Below, in pieces: positions 6,484-15,486 of a stretch of DNA of 38,109 bases (position 1 is its first letter; each line of letters starts with the position of its first letter). Source of the DNA: an uncultured Lachnospiraceae bacterium (GTDB taxonomy: Bacteria > Bacillota > Clostridia > Lachnospirales > Lachnospiraceae); NCBI GenBank assembly GCA_910585215.1, contig CAJUDQ010000030.1, positions 1-38,109 of the forward strand. The letters run 5' to 3'. Made by a program: the position numbers and the translations under genes. The notes beneath the pieces were generated by a model. It had not been told where the DNA came from, made no database searches, and saw only the letters and a program-made list of their open reading frames with translations.

Positions 6484-7875
6484 ATGGGTCCAGAGATTTT
6501 AATTGCTATATGTGTGGCAGTCATTATTTTGTTTGTTTTATTGTCGGGGATTCTGTCGAGATACCGCAAATGTCCGTCGGATAAGGTATTAGTCATTTAT
6601 GGAAAGGTAGGAAGTGATAAAAACGGGCAGACAAAGACGGCAAGGTGTATTCATGGAGGAGCAGCATTTATTGTACCGATTATTCAGTCTTATCAATATA
6701 TGGATTTGACGCCAATTTCAATTAATGTAGATTTGAAAAAGGCATTGTCAAAGCAGAATATCCGTGTGGATGTGCCATCGCGTTTTACTGTGGGAATTTC
6801 CACGGAGCCAGGGGTTATGCAGAATGCGGCGGAAAGGCTTTTAGGGCTTAAAATGCTGGAGATTCAGGAGCTTGCGAAGGATATTATCTTGGGCCAGCTT
6901 CGTCTGGTCATTGCTACTATGGAAATCGAGGAAATTAATTCGGACAGAGATAAATTTCTTCTGGCAGTTTCAAATAATGTGGAAATTGAGTTGAAAAAAA
7001 TTGGACTTCGTCTGATTAATGTAAATATTACAGATATTAATGATGAAAGCGGTTATATCGATGCGCTTGGAAAGGAAGCAGCGGCGAAGGCAATTAATGA
7101 TGCAAAGAAGAGCGTGGCAGAAAAGGACCGAGATGGTGAAATTGGTCAGGCAAACGCAAGAAGAGACCAGAGAATACAGGTGGCCGCTGCAAATGCAGAT
7201 GCGATAAAGGGTGAGAATGATGCCAAGGTAGAGGTGGCACAGTCAGAAGCGGCGAGAAGAGAGAAAGAAGCAGAAGCGTTAAAGGTAGCGACTGCGGCAG
7301 AAGCTGTACAGGCAGCAAAGGCGAAGGAAGAGGCCTATCAGGCGCAAAAGGAAGCGGAGTTGACACGTGCAGAACTTGAGAGAGCGACGCAGCAGGCAGA
7401 TGTGATTATTAAGGCACAGATAGAAAAGGAACAGGCAGAAATAGAGGCGGAGGCAGAAGCTGAGGTGACCAGACGCAGGGCAAAGGGTGAAGCAGATGCT
7501 ATTTACGCAAAAATGGAAGCACAGGCAAAGGGTGTAAAGGAAATGCTGTCAAAACAGGCGGAAGGTATTCATGAACTGGTAGAGGCAGCAGGCGGAAATG
7601 CTGATAATGCCGTAAAGCTGATGATTGCGGATAAGCTGCAGGATTTGATGAAAATTCAGGTGGAGGCAATTAAGAATATTAAGATTGACAAGGTGACTGT
7701 ATGGGATTCAATGAATGGAAACGGAAAAGGAGAGAATACTCCTGCGACCGCCAATTTTCTTGCAGGCATGGTAAAGGCAATTCCGCCGATAAATGAGCTT
7801 TTCAAGCAGGCTGGAATGGAGATTCCGTCGTATCTTGGAAATGATATGGAGGGAGAGAAAGAGAATACAGAATAA
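6484..7875 (+). CDS. Flotillin-like SPFH-domain protein
   Basis: A protein of 463 residues. One N-terminal hydrophobic helix (EILIAICVAVIILFVLLSG) precedes an SPFH/PHB domain (about 35-200, YRKCPSDKVLVIYGKVG to LGLKMLEIQELAKDIILGQLR). A long Ala/Glu/Lys coiled coil (about 205-370, with repeats such as AEAEAEVTRRRAKGEADA) and a C-terminal helical tail follow. Flotillins scaffold functional membrane microdomains and affect fluidity and membrane-protein assembly. Length and order match the FloT type. AAGGAGGAG precedes the ATG. It probably acts with the upstream NfeD-like protein, as in the Bacillus yuaF-floT pair. Confidence 0.92.
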   Translation: MGPEILIAICVAVIILFVLLSGILSRYRKCPSDKVLVIYGKVGSDKNGQTKTARCIHGGAAFIVPIIQSYQYMDLTPISINVDLKKALSKQNIRVDVPSRFTVGISTEPGVMQNAAERLLGLKMLEIQELAKDIILGQLRLVIATMEIEEINSDRDKFLLAVSNNVEIELKKIGLRLINVNITDINDESGYIDALGKEAAAKAINDAKKSVAEKDRDGEIGQANARRDQRIQVAAANADAIKGENDAKVEVAQSEAARREKEAEALKVATAAEAVQAAKAKEEAYQAQKEAELTRAELERATQQADVIIKAQIEKEQAEIEAEAEAEVTRRRAKGEADAIYAKMEAQAKGVKEMLSKQAEGIHELVEAAGGNADNAVKLMIADKLQDLMKIQVEAIKNIKIDKVTVWDSMNGNGKGENTPATANFLAGMVKAIPPINELFKQAGMEIPSYLGNDMEGEKENTE

Positions 7876-7930
7876 ATTTTCAAATATAAAATCAATAAGA
7901 TAAATACAATTATCATATGGGTGATAATAA

Positions 7931-7967
7931 GGCTGCGGCACAAAACAGAATAGAAAGTGCAGCGGCC
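7931..7967 (+). terminator. Terminator after flotillin
   Basis: GGCTGCGGCAC (7931-7941) pairs with GTGCAGCGGCC (7957-7967), with one mismatch and one G-U. The loop is about 15 nt. Only a weak T-rich tail (TTGTTATATAT) follows. Confidence 0.55.
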
Positions 7968-7992
7968 TTGTTATATATCAGTTTATCTATTT

Positions 7993-8383
7993 TTACTTTG
8001 TAAAGCCTTTCAATCTGGCAGAAATTTCATTAAAAACATCATTAATTTTTATTTGAGACAAATCTTTTTTATCAAAATACCCCGTATCAATCAGTGATTT
8101 TGCGACATAAACTGCGTTTGAGTATATTATTTGTATATGCTGCAATGTAGTTTCTCTGCTGCGGATATCCGTATTTTTTAAATATTCCCGTATGGCCTGC
8201 ATGCTTCTCTGGATTTCCCCCCAATATTGGCGCTTCCCACTTTATTTCAATATTTTTGCTTTTTATAAAATCGCTTGTATTTATCATATTTGTTGCTCCG
8301 CCATAAGAGTTCTTTGCTGTCAGCACATATGGAAATCCAGTCCAGTTCAAATATTCGTTTCCATGGAAGTGAGAGTTCATTAA
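7993..8383 (-). pseudogene. Frameshifted gene remnant, possibly flavodoxin-like
   Basis: The minus strand encodes HFHGNEYLNWTGFPYVLTAK, NSYGGATNMINTSDFIKSK and NIEIKWEAPILGG in one frame. It then continues in another as MQAIREYLKNTDIRSRETTL to ISARLKGFTK. Removing one base at the G6A3 run near 8219 joins the two into about 130 residues ending in a normal stop. There is no clear ribosome site, and the sequence looks like the C-terminal half of a larger protein, so it is probably a relic. GFPYVxTAKNSYGGATNM and the KxxEIKWEAPxLGG pattern recall small flavoprotein or oxidoreductase domains, but I cannot assign the family firmly. Confidence 0.5.
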
Positions 8384-8465
8384 AATTCATAAGCAGAGTT
8401 CTCCTTTTTTATTTATCGTATCATTTGTAAGAAAGAGGTTCAAGAAAAAAGTGAAGATTTATTGC

Positions 8466-8494
8466 TTGCCGATAAGAAAAATGGTTGTTATAAT
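8466..8494 (+). promoter_or_regulatory. Promoter of MATE gene
   Basis: TTGCCG (8466-8471) and TATAAT (8489-8494), 17 bp apart. The leader to the ATG at 8650 would be about 150 nt. I recognise no known riboswitch in it. Confidence 0.6.
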
Positions 8495-8649
8495 ATTTAA
8501 AGGTTTTTTGTATCAGGGAGACTGTAAAGAATCAATTTTATTATCATAGAAAATGGAATAAGTGTACAGGTCACCTTGATGATAAGATAAAACACATACA
8601 TTAGAATATAAAGGAAAAAAGAACAAGTTTTAGAGAAAGAGAATTGATT

Positions 8650-10044
8650 ATGAATGAACAGAGAAAAGAAAATCCACTGGGTTCTGCTCCTATTGCTCAG
8701 TTGATGGTGAAATTTGCAGTGCCAAGTATTGTTGCCATGCTGGTAGGAGCGCTTTATAATATTGTAGACCAGCTTTTTATCGGACAGGTAGTGGGAAAGC
8801 TTGGAAATGCGGCAACAAATATTGCATTTCCACTTTCTACATCCTGTATTGCGATAGCGCTGTTGTTTGGCATTGGCGGCGCATCGTGCTTTAATCTGCA
8901 TATGGGGAGAGGGGAGAAAGACAAAGCGGCATATTATGTTGGAAATGCGGCGGTAATGTTGTTTTTCTGCGGATTTGTACTGTGTCTTTGTACACAGTTG
9001 TTTTTGATGCCGCTTTTAAAAGGATTTGGGGCACCACAGGATGTACTGCCATATGCAGCCACTTATGTAAGAATTACTTCTGTTGGATTTCCGTTTTTGA
9101 TTTTAACAACAGGAGGAGGACATTTGATTCGTGCGGACGGAAGGCCGAAGATTGCGATGATATGCAATCTGACAGGTGCAGTGATTAATACAATATTGGA
9201 TGCGGTCTTTATTCTGAAGCTGGATATGGGAATGGCGGGAGCTGCCTATGCAACAATTATTGGGCAGATGATTTCCGCGGCTATTGTGGTGTGGTGTCTC
9301 CGACATTACAAGACAGTGTCCATTCATAGAGAACATTTAAAAATCTGGTCGGGCAGTAACTGGTATTATATAAAAGAAGTTGCCTCTCTTGGAATGGCTT
9401 CCTTTTTTAATCAGATTGCAATGATGATTGTACAGATAGTGATGAACAATTCTTTAAAATATTATGGTGCTTTGTCCGTATATGGAGATGCTACGCCATT
9501 GGCGTGCGCAGGAATTGTAATGAAGGTGAGTCAGGTATTTTTCTCAATAGTGATTGGAATCGGACAGGGAAGTCAGCCAATTGAGAGCTTTAATTATGGC
9601 GCAAAACAGTATGGGCGTGTGCGCGAGGCATACCGGCTGGCAATGATTGCAGGAGGAAGTATATCTTTGATAGCGTTTCTTTTGTTTCAGGCAGCACCAC
9701 GGCAGATTCTTGCAATGTTTGGAAAGGGAGATGAAACATATTATCAGTTTGGAATTGAATTTTTCCGAATATTTTTATTTTTTATCTGGCTGAATTTTAT
9801 GCAGCCAATTACTTCGACATTTTTTACGTCGATTGGAAAGCCAATAAAAGGAATTTTTTTGTCGATGACCAGACAGATTATATTTTTACTGCCGCTGCTT
9901 ATGCTGTTGCCAAAATTTATAGGGATAGAGGGAATTTTGTATGCAGGGCCAATATCGGATATGATGGCAGGAATTGCGGCTGTGATTATGGCGAGAGTGG
10001 AATTTAAGGAAATACAAAGGCTGGAACAGGGTATAGCGGTATAA
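8650..10044 (+). CDS. MATE-family multidrug/cation antiporter
   Basis: A protein of 464 residues with about twelve membrane segments, arranged as two related halves. The first half starts SAPIAQLMVKFAVPSIVAML, with ALYNIVDQLFIGQVVG. The second half has MASFFNQIAMMIVQIVMNNSL, then GIGQGSQPIESFNYGAKQYGRVREA, a MATE hallmark. It resembles the MepA group, which exports dyes, biocides and other cationic compounds using Na+ or H+ gradients. The ATG at 8650 is preferred over a TTG 6 nt upstream; the ribosome site (GAAAGAGA) is weak. It stands alone, with its own promoter and a strong terminator. Confidence 0.92.
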   Translation: MNEQRKENPLGSAPIAQLMVKFAVPSIVAMLVGALYNIVDQLFIGQVVGKLGNAATNIAFPLSTSCIAIALLFGIGGASCFNLHMGRGEKDKAAYYVGNAAVMLFFCGFVLCLCTQLFLMPLLKGFGAPQDVLPYAATYVRITSVGFPFLILTTGGGHLIRADGRPKIAMICNLTGAVINTILDAVFILKLDMGMAGAAYATIIGQMISAAIVVWCLRHYKTVSIHREHLKIWSGSNWYYIKEVASLGMASFFNQIAMMIVQIVMNNSLKYYGALSVYGDATPLACAGIVMKVSQVFFSIVIGIGQGSQPIESFNYGAKQYGRVREAYRLAMIAGGSISLIAFLLFQAAPRQILAMFGKGDETYYQFGIEFFRIFLFFIWLNFMQPITSTFFTSIGKPIKGIFLSMTRQIIFLLPLLMLLPKFIGIEGILYAGPISDMMAGIAAVIMARVEFKEIQRLEQGIAV

Positions 10045-10250
10045 GCTATTTTAGAGATAAATAAGGATTCTGTCACAACAGTATTTGGAAAAAAGATTGA
10101 AATAGAAACAATTATCAGAATAGAGACAATGTATGTAAAATAAAGTATAAACCTGCTGAATAAAAAGTACCAATATAATGATACGAAAAAATAGTTGCAT
10201 AAAATCAAAAGAAAATTATATTTATTGATAGCAGATTAACAAGCATACTT

Positions 10251-10284
10251 AAAAACATCTTGAAATCAAGGTGTTTTTCTTTTT
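10251..10284 (+). terminator. Terminator after MATE gene
   Basis: AAAAACATCTTG (10251-10262) pairs with CAAGGTGTTTTT (10267-10278), a 12-bp stem with one G-U and an AAAT loop, followed by CTTTTT. The rest of the gap 10045-10398 holds the regulatory repeats and promoter of the next operon; 10045-10250 shows nothing I can name. Confidence 0.8.
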
Positions 10285-10289
10285 ACTAT

Positions 10290-10327
10290 TTAAGAAAATA
10301 TTAAGAATTCCATTTGGGATTTCTTAA
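10290..10327 (+). promoter_or_regulatory. Candidate response-regulator binding repeats
   Basis: TTAAGAA occurs at 10290-10296 and 10301-10307, 11 bp apart (one helical turn), with a third, inverted copy (TTCTTAA) at 10321-10327. The second and third are arms of an 11-bp inverted repeat (TTAAGAATTCC/GGATTTCTTAA, one mismatch). The block overlaps the -35 of the operon promoter. Head-to-tail sites at helical spacing are typical of OmpR-family regulators, so autoregulation is likely. Confidence 0.5.
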
Positions 10328-10342
10328 GTTTTATATTATACT
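10314..10342 (+). promoter_or_regulatory. Promoter of two-component operon
   Basis: TTGGGA (10314-10319) and TATACT (10337-10342), 17 bp apart. The weak -35, overlapped by the TTAAGAA repeats, suggests dependence on an activator. Confidence 0.45.
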
Positions 10343-10398
10343 ATTTATTGCATAGGGTATGGTATCTGCAGACATTTTTATGGAATGGAGATTTGGTA

Positions 10399-11118
10399 AT
10401 GGATGAATTAAATGCATCAGTTTTGGTAGTAGATGATAACAGAGATATTGTAGAGGCAATTGCTCTGTTGCTTGAAAAAGAGGGTTATCACATAATAAAA
10501 GCATATGATGGGATGGAGGCATTAGATAAGCTCGTGAACAATCAGATACATCTTATACTGATTGATATTATGATGCCCCGTATGGATGGATTGTCCGCTA
10601 TTATGAAAATAAGGGAGAAAAATAATATTCCAATTATCGTTTTATCTGCCAAATCGGAAGATACTGACAAGGTACTCGGATTATCCATAGGGGCGGACGA
10701 TTATGTGGCAAAGCCCTATAATCCGATGGAACTGACAGCAAGAGTCAAGGCAAATCTGCGCAGATATATGCGACTTGGAGCGATAGGAAGCGCAGTCACA
10801 GAAAATACGGTTATTATAGGAGGGCTTGAGCTTGATATGATGCAGAAAAAGCTGACAGTGGATGGCGAAGAAATAAGACTTACTGCTACAGAATACAAAA
10901 TACTGGAGCTTTTAATGAACAATGCCGGAAGAATCTTTTCTGCGGAAGAAATTTATCAAAGAGTATGGAATGAGGAGGGCTATGCAGTAGAAAACACAGT
11001 AATGGTACATATCCGACATATTAGGGAAAAAATAGAAATTAATCCAAAAGAACCAAGATATGTAAAAGTAGTATGGGGACTTGGCTATAAAATAGACAAG
11101 CAACAGGAAAGGAGCTGA
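10399..11118 (+). CDS. OmpR/PhoB-family response regulator
   Basis: A protein of 239 residues. The receiver domain (about 6-120) shows the acidic pair in VLVVDDN, the phospho-acceptor Asp in LILIDIMMPRMDG, and the Lys in DDYVAKPYNPMELTAR. A winged-helix DNA-binding domain fills the C-terminus (LTATEYKILELLMNNAGRIF, VMVHIRHIREKIE, VWGLGYK). The ATG at 10399 is chosen because GGAG (10387-10390) is 8 nt upstream. The histidine kinase starts 7 bp after its stop, so the two form one signalling unit. No target operon is adjacent, apart from a probable self-regulated promoter. Confidence 0.93.
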   Translation: MDELNASVLVVDDNRDIVEAIALLLEKEGYHIIKAYDGMEALDKLVNNQIHLILIDIMMPRMDGLSAIMKIREKNNIPIIVLSAKSEDTDKVLGLSIGADDYVAKPYNPMELTARVKANLRRYMRLGAIGSAVTENTVIIGGLELDMMQKKLTVDGEEIRLTATEYKILELLMNNAGRIFSAEEIYQRVWNEEGYAVENTVMVHIRHIREKIEINPKEPRYVKVVWGLGYKIDKQQERS

Positions 11119-11125
11119 AAAAATT

Positions 11126-13348
11126 ATGGAAAAAGAGAATAATGAAAATAAAAATATGGCAAATAAAAATGTTGGGACGCGTTTTGTAAAAATGTTTTTC
11201 TCAATGATATTTTTGATTCTTATGTTTATTTCTTTTGCATATGGTGTTTACAGAGGGTCTGATTATCTTGTGAAAGAAAGAAGCAAACTGTATCAGGAAA
11301 ATTGGGGATATCTTCAAAAAGAGGAAGAAACCGAGGGAATCTTTATCTGGGCAGCAGAAAATTTTTTAGACAGTGTGCAGATTGCTATTCGTGAAAACAG
11401 ACTGACTGAGGAATCCAAAAAAACAGTCTATGAGATAACAAAACCTGTTGTACAGATTTCAAAGATTACATGGAATCAGGAAACAGAGCTATCAATAGAA
11501 CCAGGAACAGATACAGAAACCGCTTTTTCAGCATATGACTATGGATTTTATGATTCTTATGTTAAGGGAATCCATGCGGCAGTTATCCTTGAAGAGTATT
11601 ATTATGAAAGAGAAGGACTCACAGGAAAGCTTCATAAATACATGCTAGACAATAAATTTGATTATGACACATTTTTTGATGATAAGATAGGGGCATTAAA
11701 ATATGATGGAAATACAGCGCATATTCTGTACACAGATGGAAGTATTCGGGAGTATAAAGATATAGATGATTTAAATATATTAGAGCAGGCTATTTCAAAT
11801 CTAGGAAAAAACATAGATAAATCAAAGGTACAGCTTTACATATGGGTAGATGAGAAGTATTATGCAGATAAAAATATACAGATGCAGAATATAAACACGC
11901 TCAGAGATTATAATTTGAATGACATTATTATTTCATTTATTATTGCAGGTGTATCATTTTTTATGGCATCACTTTTATCTGTGCGGACAAAAAAAGGAAA
12001 TATGCGCGAAAAGCAGATATATACCGAGATACCAATGATTTTGCTTGGTTTGGGGATTGCAGCGGAATGTTATATTGTTCAAATTCTGTGGGAAGTATAT
12101 TTTGTTTACAACAAAAGCAAAAAGATTCTGGTGACAATCATTTCGATTCTACTGATATTTGTTATTTATCTGTGTGTCAGGGAAGGTGTAATAAAATGTA
12201 AGGAACGAAGATTCTGGAAGGATTTCTGCATAATAAAGGTTATGAAGAGAATCGGAAAAAGATGCAGGGATATAGGAAAGCTTATGCTTACAAAAAGTAA
12301 TTATAAGGATTTCTCTATTGCAAAAAAACTGTGGATAAGAAGAATTTTATTTATGATTTTCAGTTTTGTGTATATGTTTTTTGCCTGTCTGATTGTCAAT
12401 GGAGTAGGAGTATCTTATGGTTATGGGACATGGGGCTATTATGAATATATAGAGCCTTTTCCAGTGATTCTTTCGGCAGTGATTTATATGATTGTATTTA
12501 TCCTTTATAATTATTATGAAATGAAATTTTTAAAGAGTTTAAATGACGTATACAAACAGATTGATGATATTTATCATGGAGAATATGCAATTCGAAAAGT
12601 AGAAGAAGATGATATGACATATGAGGTTACACAAAAATTAAATGGTCTTTCCAACGGTCTTGGAGACGCGATTGAAAAGCGGATTTCTTCAGAAAAGATG
12701 AAAGTTGAGCTTGTAACGAATGTATCGCATGACCTGAAGACCCCTCTGACATCTATAATAAGCTATGTAAATCTCTTAAAACAGGAGGAGATGACAGATG
12801 TGGCGGCTGCATACGTAAAGATTCTGGAAGATAAATCCTATCAGCTTCGCGATATTGTTTCAGATGTATTTGATTTGGCAAAGGCAAACAGCGGACAGGA
12901 TGTGGAAATTGAAACCATAGACGGAATTATGCTGATTAATCAGGTGCTGGCAGATATGAGCGATACCATTGAGCGCTCTGGAAAAATTATAAAGGCAGAT
13001 ATCAGACCGGATACTTTTTTTATCAAAGGAGATGGAAAAAAGCTGTATCGGGCGTTACAGAATTTAATTGACAATGCGCTCAAGTATTCTATGGAGGGAA
13101 CAAGAATTTATATTAATTCCGGTGTAATGGAAGATAATCTTATATTTGTAATTAAAAATATTGCCGCTTATGAAATGGCATTTTCTGGTGACGATATTGT
13201 GGAGCGTTTTGTGAGAGGAGACGAAGCGAGAACAAGCGAAGGAAACGGACTGGGACTGTCGATTGCAAAGAGTTTTATTGAGGTGTCTGGTGGAAAAATG
13301 AAAGCCGAAGTGGATGGAGATGTGTTTAAAGTAACAGTACGATTTTAA
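11126..13348 (+). CDS. Large multi-membrane-segment sensor histidine kinase
   Basis: A protein of 740 residues. TM1 (about 22-42) is followed by a long extracytoplasmic region (about 43-265). Several further membrane segments lie near 268-290, 300-322, 335-352, 407-427 and 452-472. Then come a linker, the HisKA box with His535 (VSHDLKTPLTSI), the N box NLIDNALKYS (about 643-652) and the G box GNGLGLSIAK (about 705-714). It should autophosphorylate at His535 and pass phosphate to the upstream regulator. The extracytoplasmic domain shows no family I recognise, and the number of membrane segments is larger than in classic two-TM kinases. The signal is unknown. A good terminator follows. Confidence 0.92.
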   Translation: MEKENNENKNMANKNVGTRFVKMFFSMIFLILMFISFAYGVYRGSDYLVKERSKLYQENWGYLQKEEETEGIFIWAAENFLDSVQIAIRENRLTEESKKTVYEITKPVVQISKITWNQETELSIEPGTDTETAFSAYDYGFYDSYVKGIHAAVILEEYYYEREGLTGKLHKYMLDNKFDYDTFFDDKIGALKYDGNTAHILYTDGSIREYKDIDDLNILEQAISNLGKNIDKSKVQLYIWVDEKYYADKNIQMQNINTLRDYNLNDIIISFIIAGVSFFMASLLSVRTKKGNMREKQIYTEIPMILLGLGIAAECYIVQILWEVYFVYNKSKKILVTIISILLIFVIYLCVREGVIKCKERRFWKDFCIIKVMKRIGKRCRDIGKLMLTKSNYKDFSIAKKLWIRRILFMIFSFVYMFFACLIVNGVGVSYGYGTWGYYEYIEPFPVILSAVIYMIVFILYNYYEMKFLKSLNDVYKQIDDIYHGEYAIRKVEEDDMTYEVTQKLNGLSNGLGDAIEKRISSEKMKVELVTNVSHDLKTPLTSIISYVNLLKQEEMTDVAAAYVKILEDKSYQLRDIVSDVFDLAKANSGQDVEIETIDGIMLINQVLADMSDTIERSGKIIKADIRPDTFFIKGDGKKLYRALQNLIDNALKYSMEGTRIYINSGVMEDNLIFVIKNIAAYEMAFSGDDIVERFVRGDEARTSEGNGLGLSIAKSFIEVSGGKMKAEVDGDVFKVTVRF

Positions 13349-13369
13349 ACAATAAAAAGTATATTTTTA

Positions 13370-13419
13370 CAGGGCAGAGCTGTCATAAGTATAATACGTG
13401 CAGCTTCTGCCTGATTTTT
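13370..13419 (+). terminator. Terminator after sensor kinase
   Basis: CAGGGCAGAGCTG (13370-13382) pairs with CAGCTTCTGCCTG (13401-13413), with a one-base bulge on each side, followed by ATTTTTG. Confidence 0.75.
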
Positions 13420-13438
13420 GTTGAATCGGAATTTATAT

Positions 13439-13465
13439 TGACAACTTCTGCAAAAGGACTATAAT
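13439..13465 (+). promoter_or_regulatory. Promoter of DUF815 gene
   Basis: TTGACA (13439-13444) and TATAAT (13460-13465), 15 bp apart. The spacing is short but both boxes are perfect. The predicted leader is only about 20 nt. Confidence 0.55.
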
Positions 13466-13493
13466 AAATCAAAAAAGAAAGAAGGCTAATTTT

Positions 13494-14813
13494 ATGGACC
13501 ATATAACCTCAAAACTTCTTATGTACGGTGATATGCCAAAGGACAGTATTTTAATGGAATTAAGTGATATCTGTACAAATCTTCGCAATAACACTCAGTC
13601 AAAGGATGTGCTTGTAACCAGAATTTATAAGCAGATAAAGCGTATTCTTGTGACAGCTACAGAATATGGTTTTGATAAAAATCTCTGGCATAATTATCTT
13701 ACTTTTCTGCTGATTACAGATGAAAATCCTTTTAGTCTTACCTGCGAAAAAACAGGGGCTGGTCATGGCAGCATTAATGCATTGGTAAAAAATGATTTTC
13801 AGGAATACATGTATTTGTTTCATTATGATTTTTCGTGGATAGAACAGTTGCTTGGAATAGACTGTTTTTCAAGGATATCCGATTATCAGGCAGTGCAGAA
13901 GCCTGAACAGATGTATAACCAGAATGTCAGTGAAAAGGTACGAACTTTAAGTGAGAAACTGGAAACGGCTCAAAATGCAGATGAATTTTTTCAATATATC
14001 ACCGACTTTTACAAAGCGTATGGTGTGGGAATGTTTGGATTAAACAAGGCATTTCGTATTTTTTCAGGGAAACAGGGTGTGGAATTTCTTCCAATTAACA
14101 ATATGGACAGAGTCATGCTTGACGATTTAATTGGCTATGAAATTCAGAAAAAGAAGCTGGTCGATAATACAAGAGCATTTGTAGAGGGAAGAAAGGCAAA
14201 TAATGTATTGCTTTTTGGTGATTCCGGCACAGGAAAATCTACAAGTGTTAAGGCCATTGTAAATCAGTTTTATAAAGACGGTTTAAGAATGATTGAGATT
14301 TACAAGCATCAGTTTCAGGATTTGTCAAATGTCATAGCAAAGATTAAAAACCGGAATTACAGATTTATTATTTATATGGATGATTTATCCTTTGAGGAGT
14401 TTGAAACAGAATATAAATTTCTCAAAGCGGTAATTGAGGGCGGTGTGGAGACAAGACCTGAAAATATTCTGATTTATGCAACTTCAAACAGACGTCATCT
14501 GATTAAGGAAACATGGAATGACAGAGATGATGTGGAGGTAGATAATGGAATTCACCGTTCGGATACAATGGAAGAAAAATTGTCTTTGGTGAATCGTTTT
14601 GGTGTAACTATCAGCTATTCCAAGCCAACTCAGAAGGAATATTTTCATATTGTTACTGAGCTGGCAGGAAAGGCAGGGATAAAAATGCCGGAGGATAAAT
14701 TGAAGGCCGAGGCAAATAAATGGGAACTGAGCCACGGAGGCATTTCTGGAAGAACGGCACAGCAGTTTATTAATTATATTCAGGGAATTGAAGGCATGCA
14801 GGAGTTTGAATAA
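13494..14813 (+). CDS. DUF815 AAA+ ATPase
   Basis: A protein of 439 residues. The C-terminal half is a P-loop ATPase: Walker A GDSGTGKST (about 242-250), Walker B FIIYMDDLSFEE (about 292-303), and a sensor-like YATSNRRHL segment followed by the family's conserved downstream part (HRSDTMEEKLSLVNRFG). These match DUF815, a widespread AAA+ family with no settled function, often linked to protein remodelling. The N-terminal 190 residues are helical with no recognised domain. The gene has its own promoter and stands alone, convergent with spmB (8 bp between stops). Confidence 0.88.
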   Translation: MDHITSKLLMYGDMPKDSILMELSDICTNLRNNTQSKDVLVTRIYKQIKRILVTATEYGFDKNLWHNYLTFLLITDENPFSLTCEKTGAGHGSINALVKNDFQEYMYLFHYDFSWIEQLLGIDCFSRISDYQAVQKPEQMYNQNVSEKVRTLSEKLETAQNADEFFQYITDFYKAYGVGMFGLNKAFRIFSGKQGVEFLPINNMDRVMLDDLIGYEIQKKKLVDNTRAFVEGRKANNVLLFGDSGTGKSTSVKAIVNQFYKDGLRMIEIYKHQFQDLSNVIAKIKNRNYRFIIYMDDLSFEEFETEYKFLKAVIEGGVETRPENILIYATSNRRHLIKETWNDRDDVEVDNGIHRSDTMEEKLSLVNRFGVTISYSKPTQKEYFHIVTELAGKAGIKMPEDKLKAEANKWELSHGGISGRTAQQFINYIQGIEGMQEFE

Positions 14814-14821
14814 ATCTTCAG

Positions 14822-15361
14822 TCAGCTGCACAATATTCCCGCTAAAATTACGCTGGCAGTAATACCGGCTATAATTGCAAGCAGACAACCCGGTATGGTC
14901 CACCGGGTTTTTGTAATATGTACAGAACCAAAATAAATGCTCAAACAATACAGCATGGTTTCTGAGCAGCTCATCATAATAGAGGCAGCCATGCCAATAA
15001 AGGAATCTGTTCCAAATTCTTTAAAAATATCAAATAAAAGTCCATTTGCTGCCGAGGCGGAAATCAGTTTGACAATGGAAAGAGGCAGCAATTCTTCTGG
15101 AAAATTTTCGATTCCTGTCAGACTTATCAGCCAGCCTATTTTATTGCATAAAAAGTCAAGCAGTCCCGAAGCGCGGAGCACTTTTGTGCCGACTAGCAGC
15201 CCAATCAGTGTAGGCAGAAGCTTTGCGGCCGTATGTATGCCGTCTGCGGCGCCCTTGGTAAAGTCTTCAAATACATTGCGTTTTGCCGCAAGACCATGCA
15301 TAACGATATACGCGGCTGTTAAGGGGATAACAATTTCGGAAAAATATAAAAGAAAGCTCAT
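14822..15361 (-). CDS. spmB: Spore maturation protein B
   Basis: A membrane protein of 179 residues with a nucleoside-recognition (Gate) domain. Conserved segments include GAADGIHTAAKLLPTLIGLL, LLPLSIVKLISASAANGLL and DSFIGMAASIMMSCSETMLYCL. Length matches Bacillus SpmB (about 178), which with SpmA is needed for proper dehydration of the spore core. No spmA lies next to it, which is unusual. There is no Shine-Dalgarno sequence before the ATG at 15361; instead an 8-bp inverted repeat (15367-15388) abuts it. A sigma-E-like promoter is found just upstream, supporting expression in the mother cell during sporulation. Confidence 0.88.
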   Translation of the reverse strand: MSFLLYFSEIVIPLTAAYIVMHGLAAKRNVFEDFTKGAADGIHTAAKLLPTLIGLLVGTKVLRASGLLDFLCNKIGWLISLTGIENFPEELLPLSIVKLISASAANGLLFDIFKEFGTDSFIGMAASIMMSCSETMLYCLSIYFGSVHITKTRWTIPGCLLAIIAGITASVILAGILCS

Positions 15362-15387
15362 GGGATTTTACAAAAAAGGGTTTGTAA

Positions 15388-15416
15388 ATTATATGTGCAA
15401 TTTACTATTGATATTC
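15388..15416 (-). promoter_or_regulatory. Sigma-E-like sporulation promoter of spmB
   Basis: On the minus strand, GAATATC (plus 15410-15416) and CATATAAT (plus 15388-15395) are separated by 14 bp. They match the Bacillus sigma-E pattern (kmATATt, 13-15 bp, CATAcAAT) at nearly every position. No sigma-A -35 box is present. The start site would be near 15381, so the leader is only about 20 nt. Confidence 0.6.
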
Positions 15417-15486
15417 TATATTTTCAGCATAATAGAAACAGATAATTAAAAAAATAATAAATTATTGCAAAATCATTCAAATAGTC

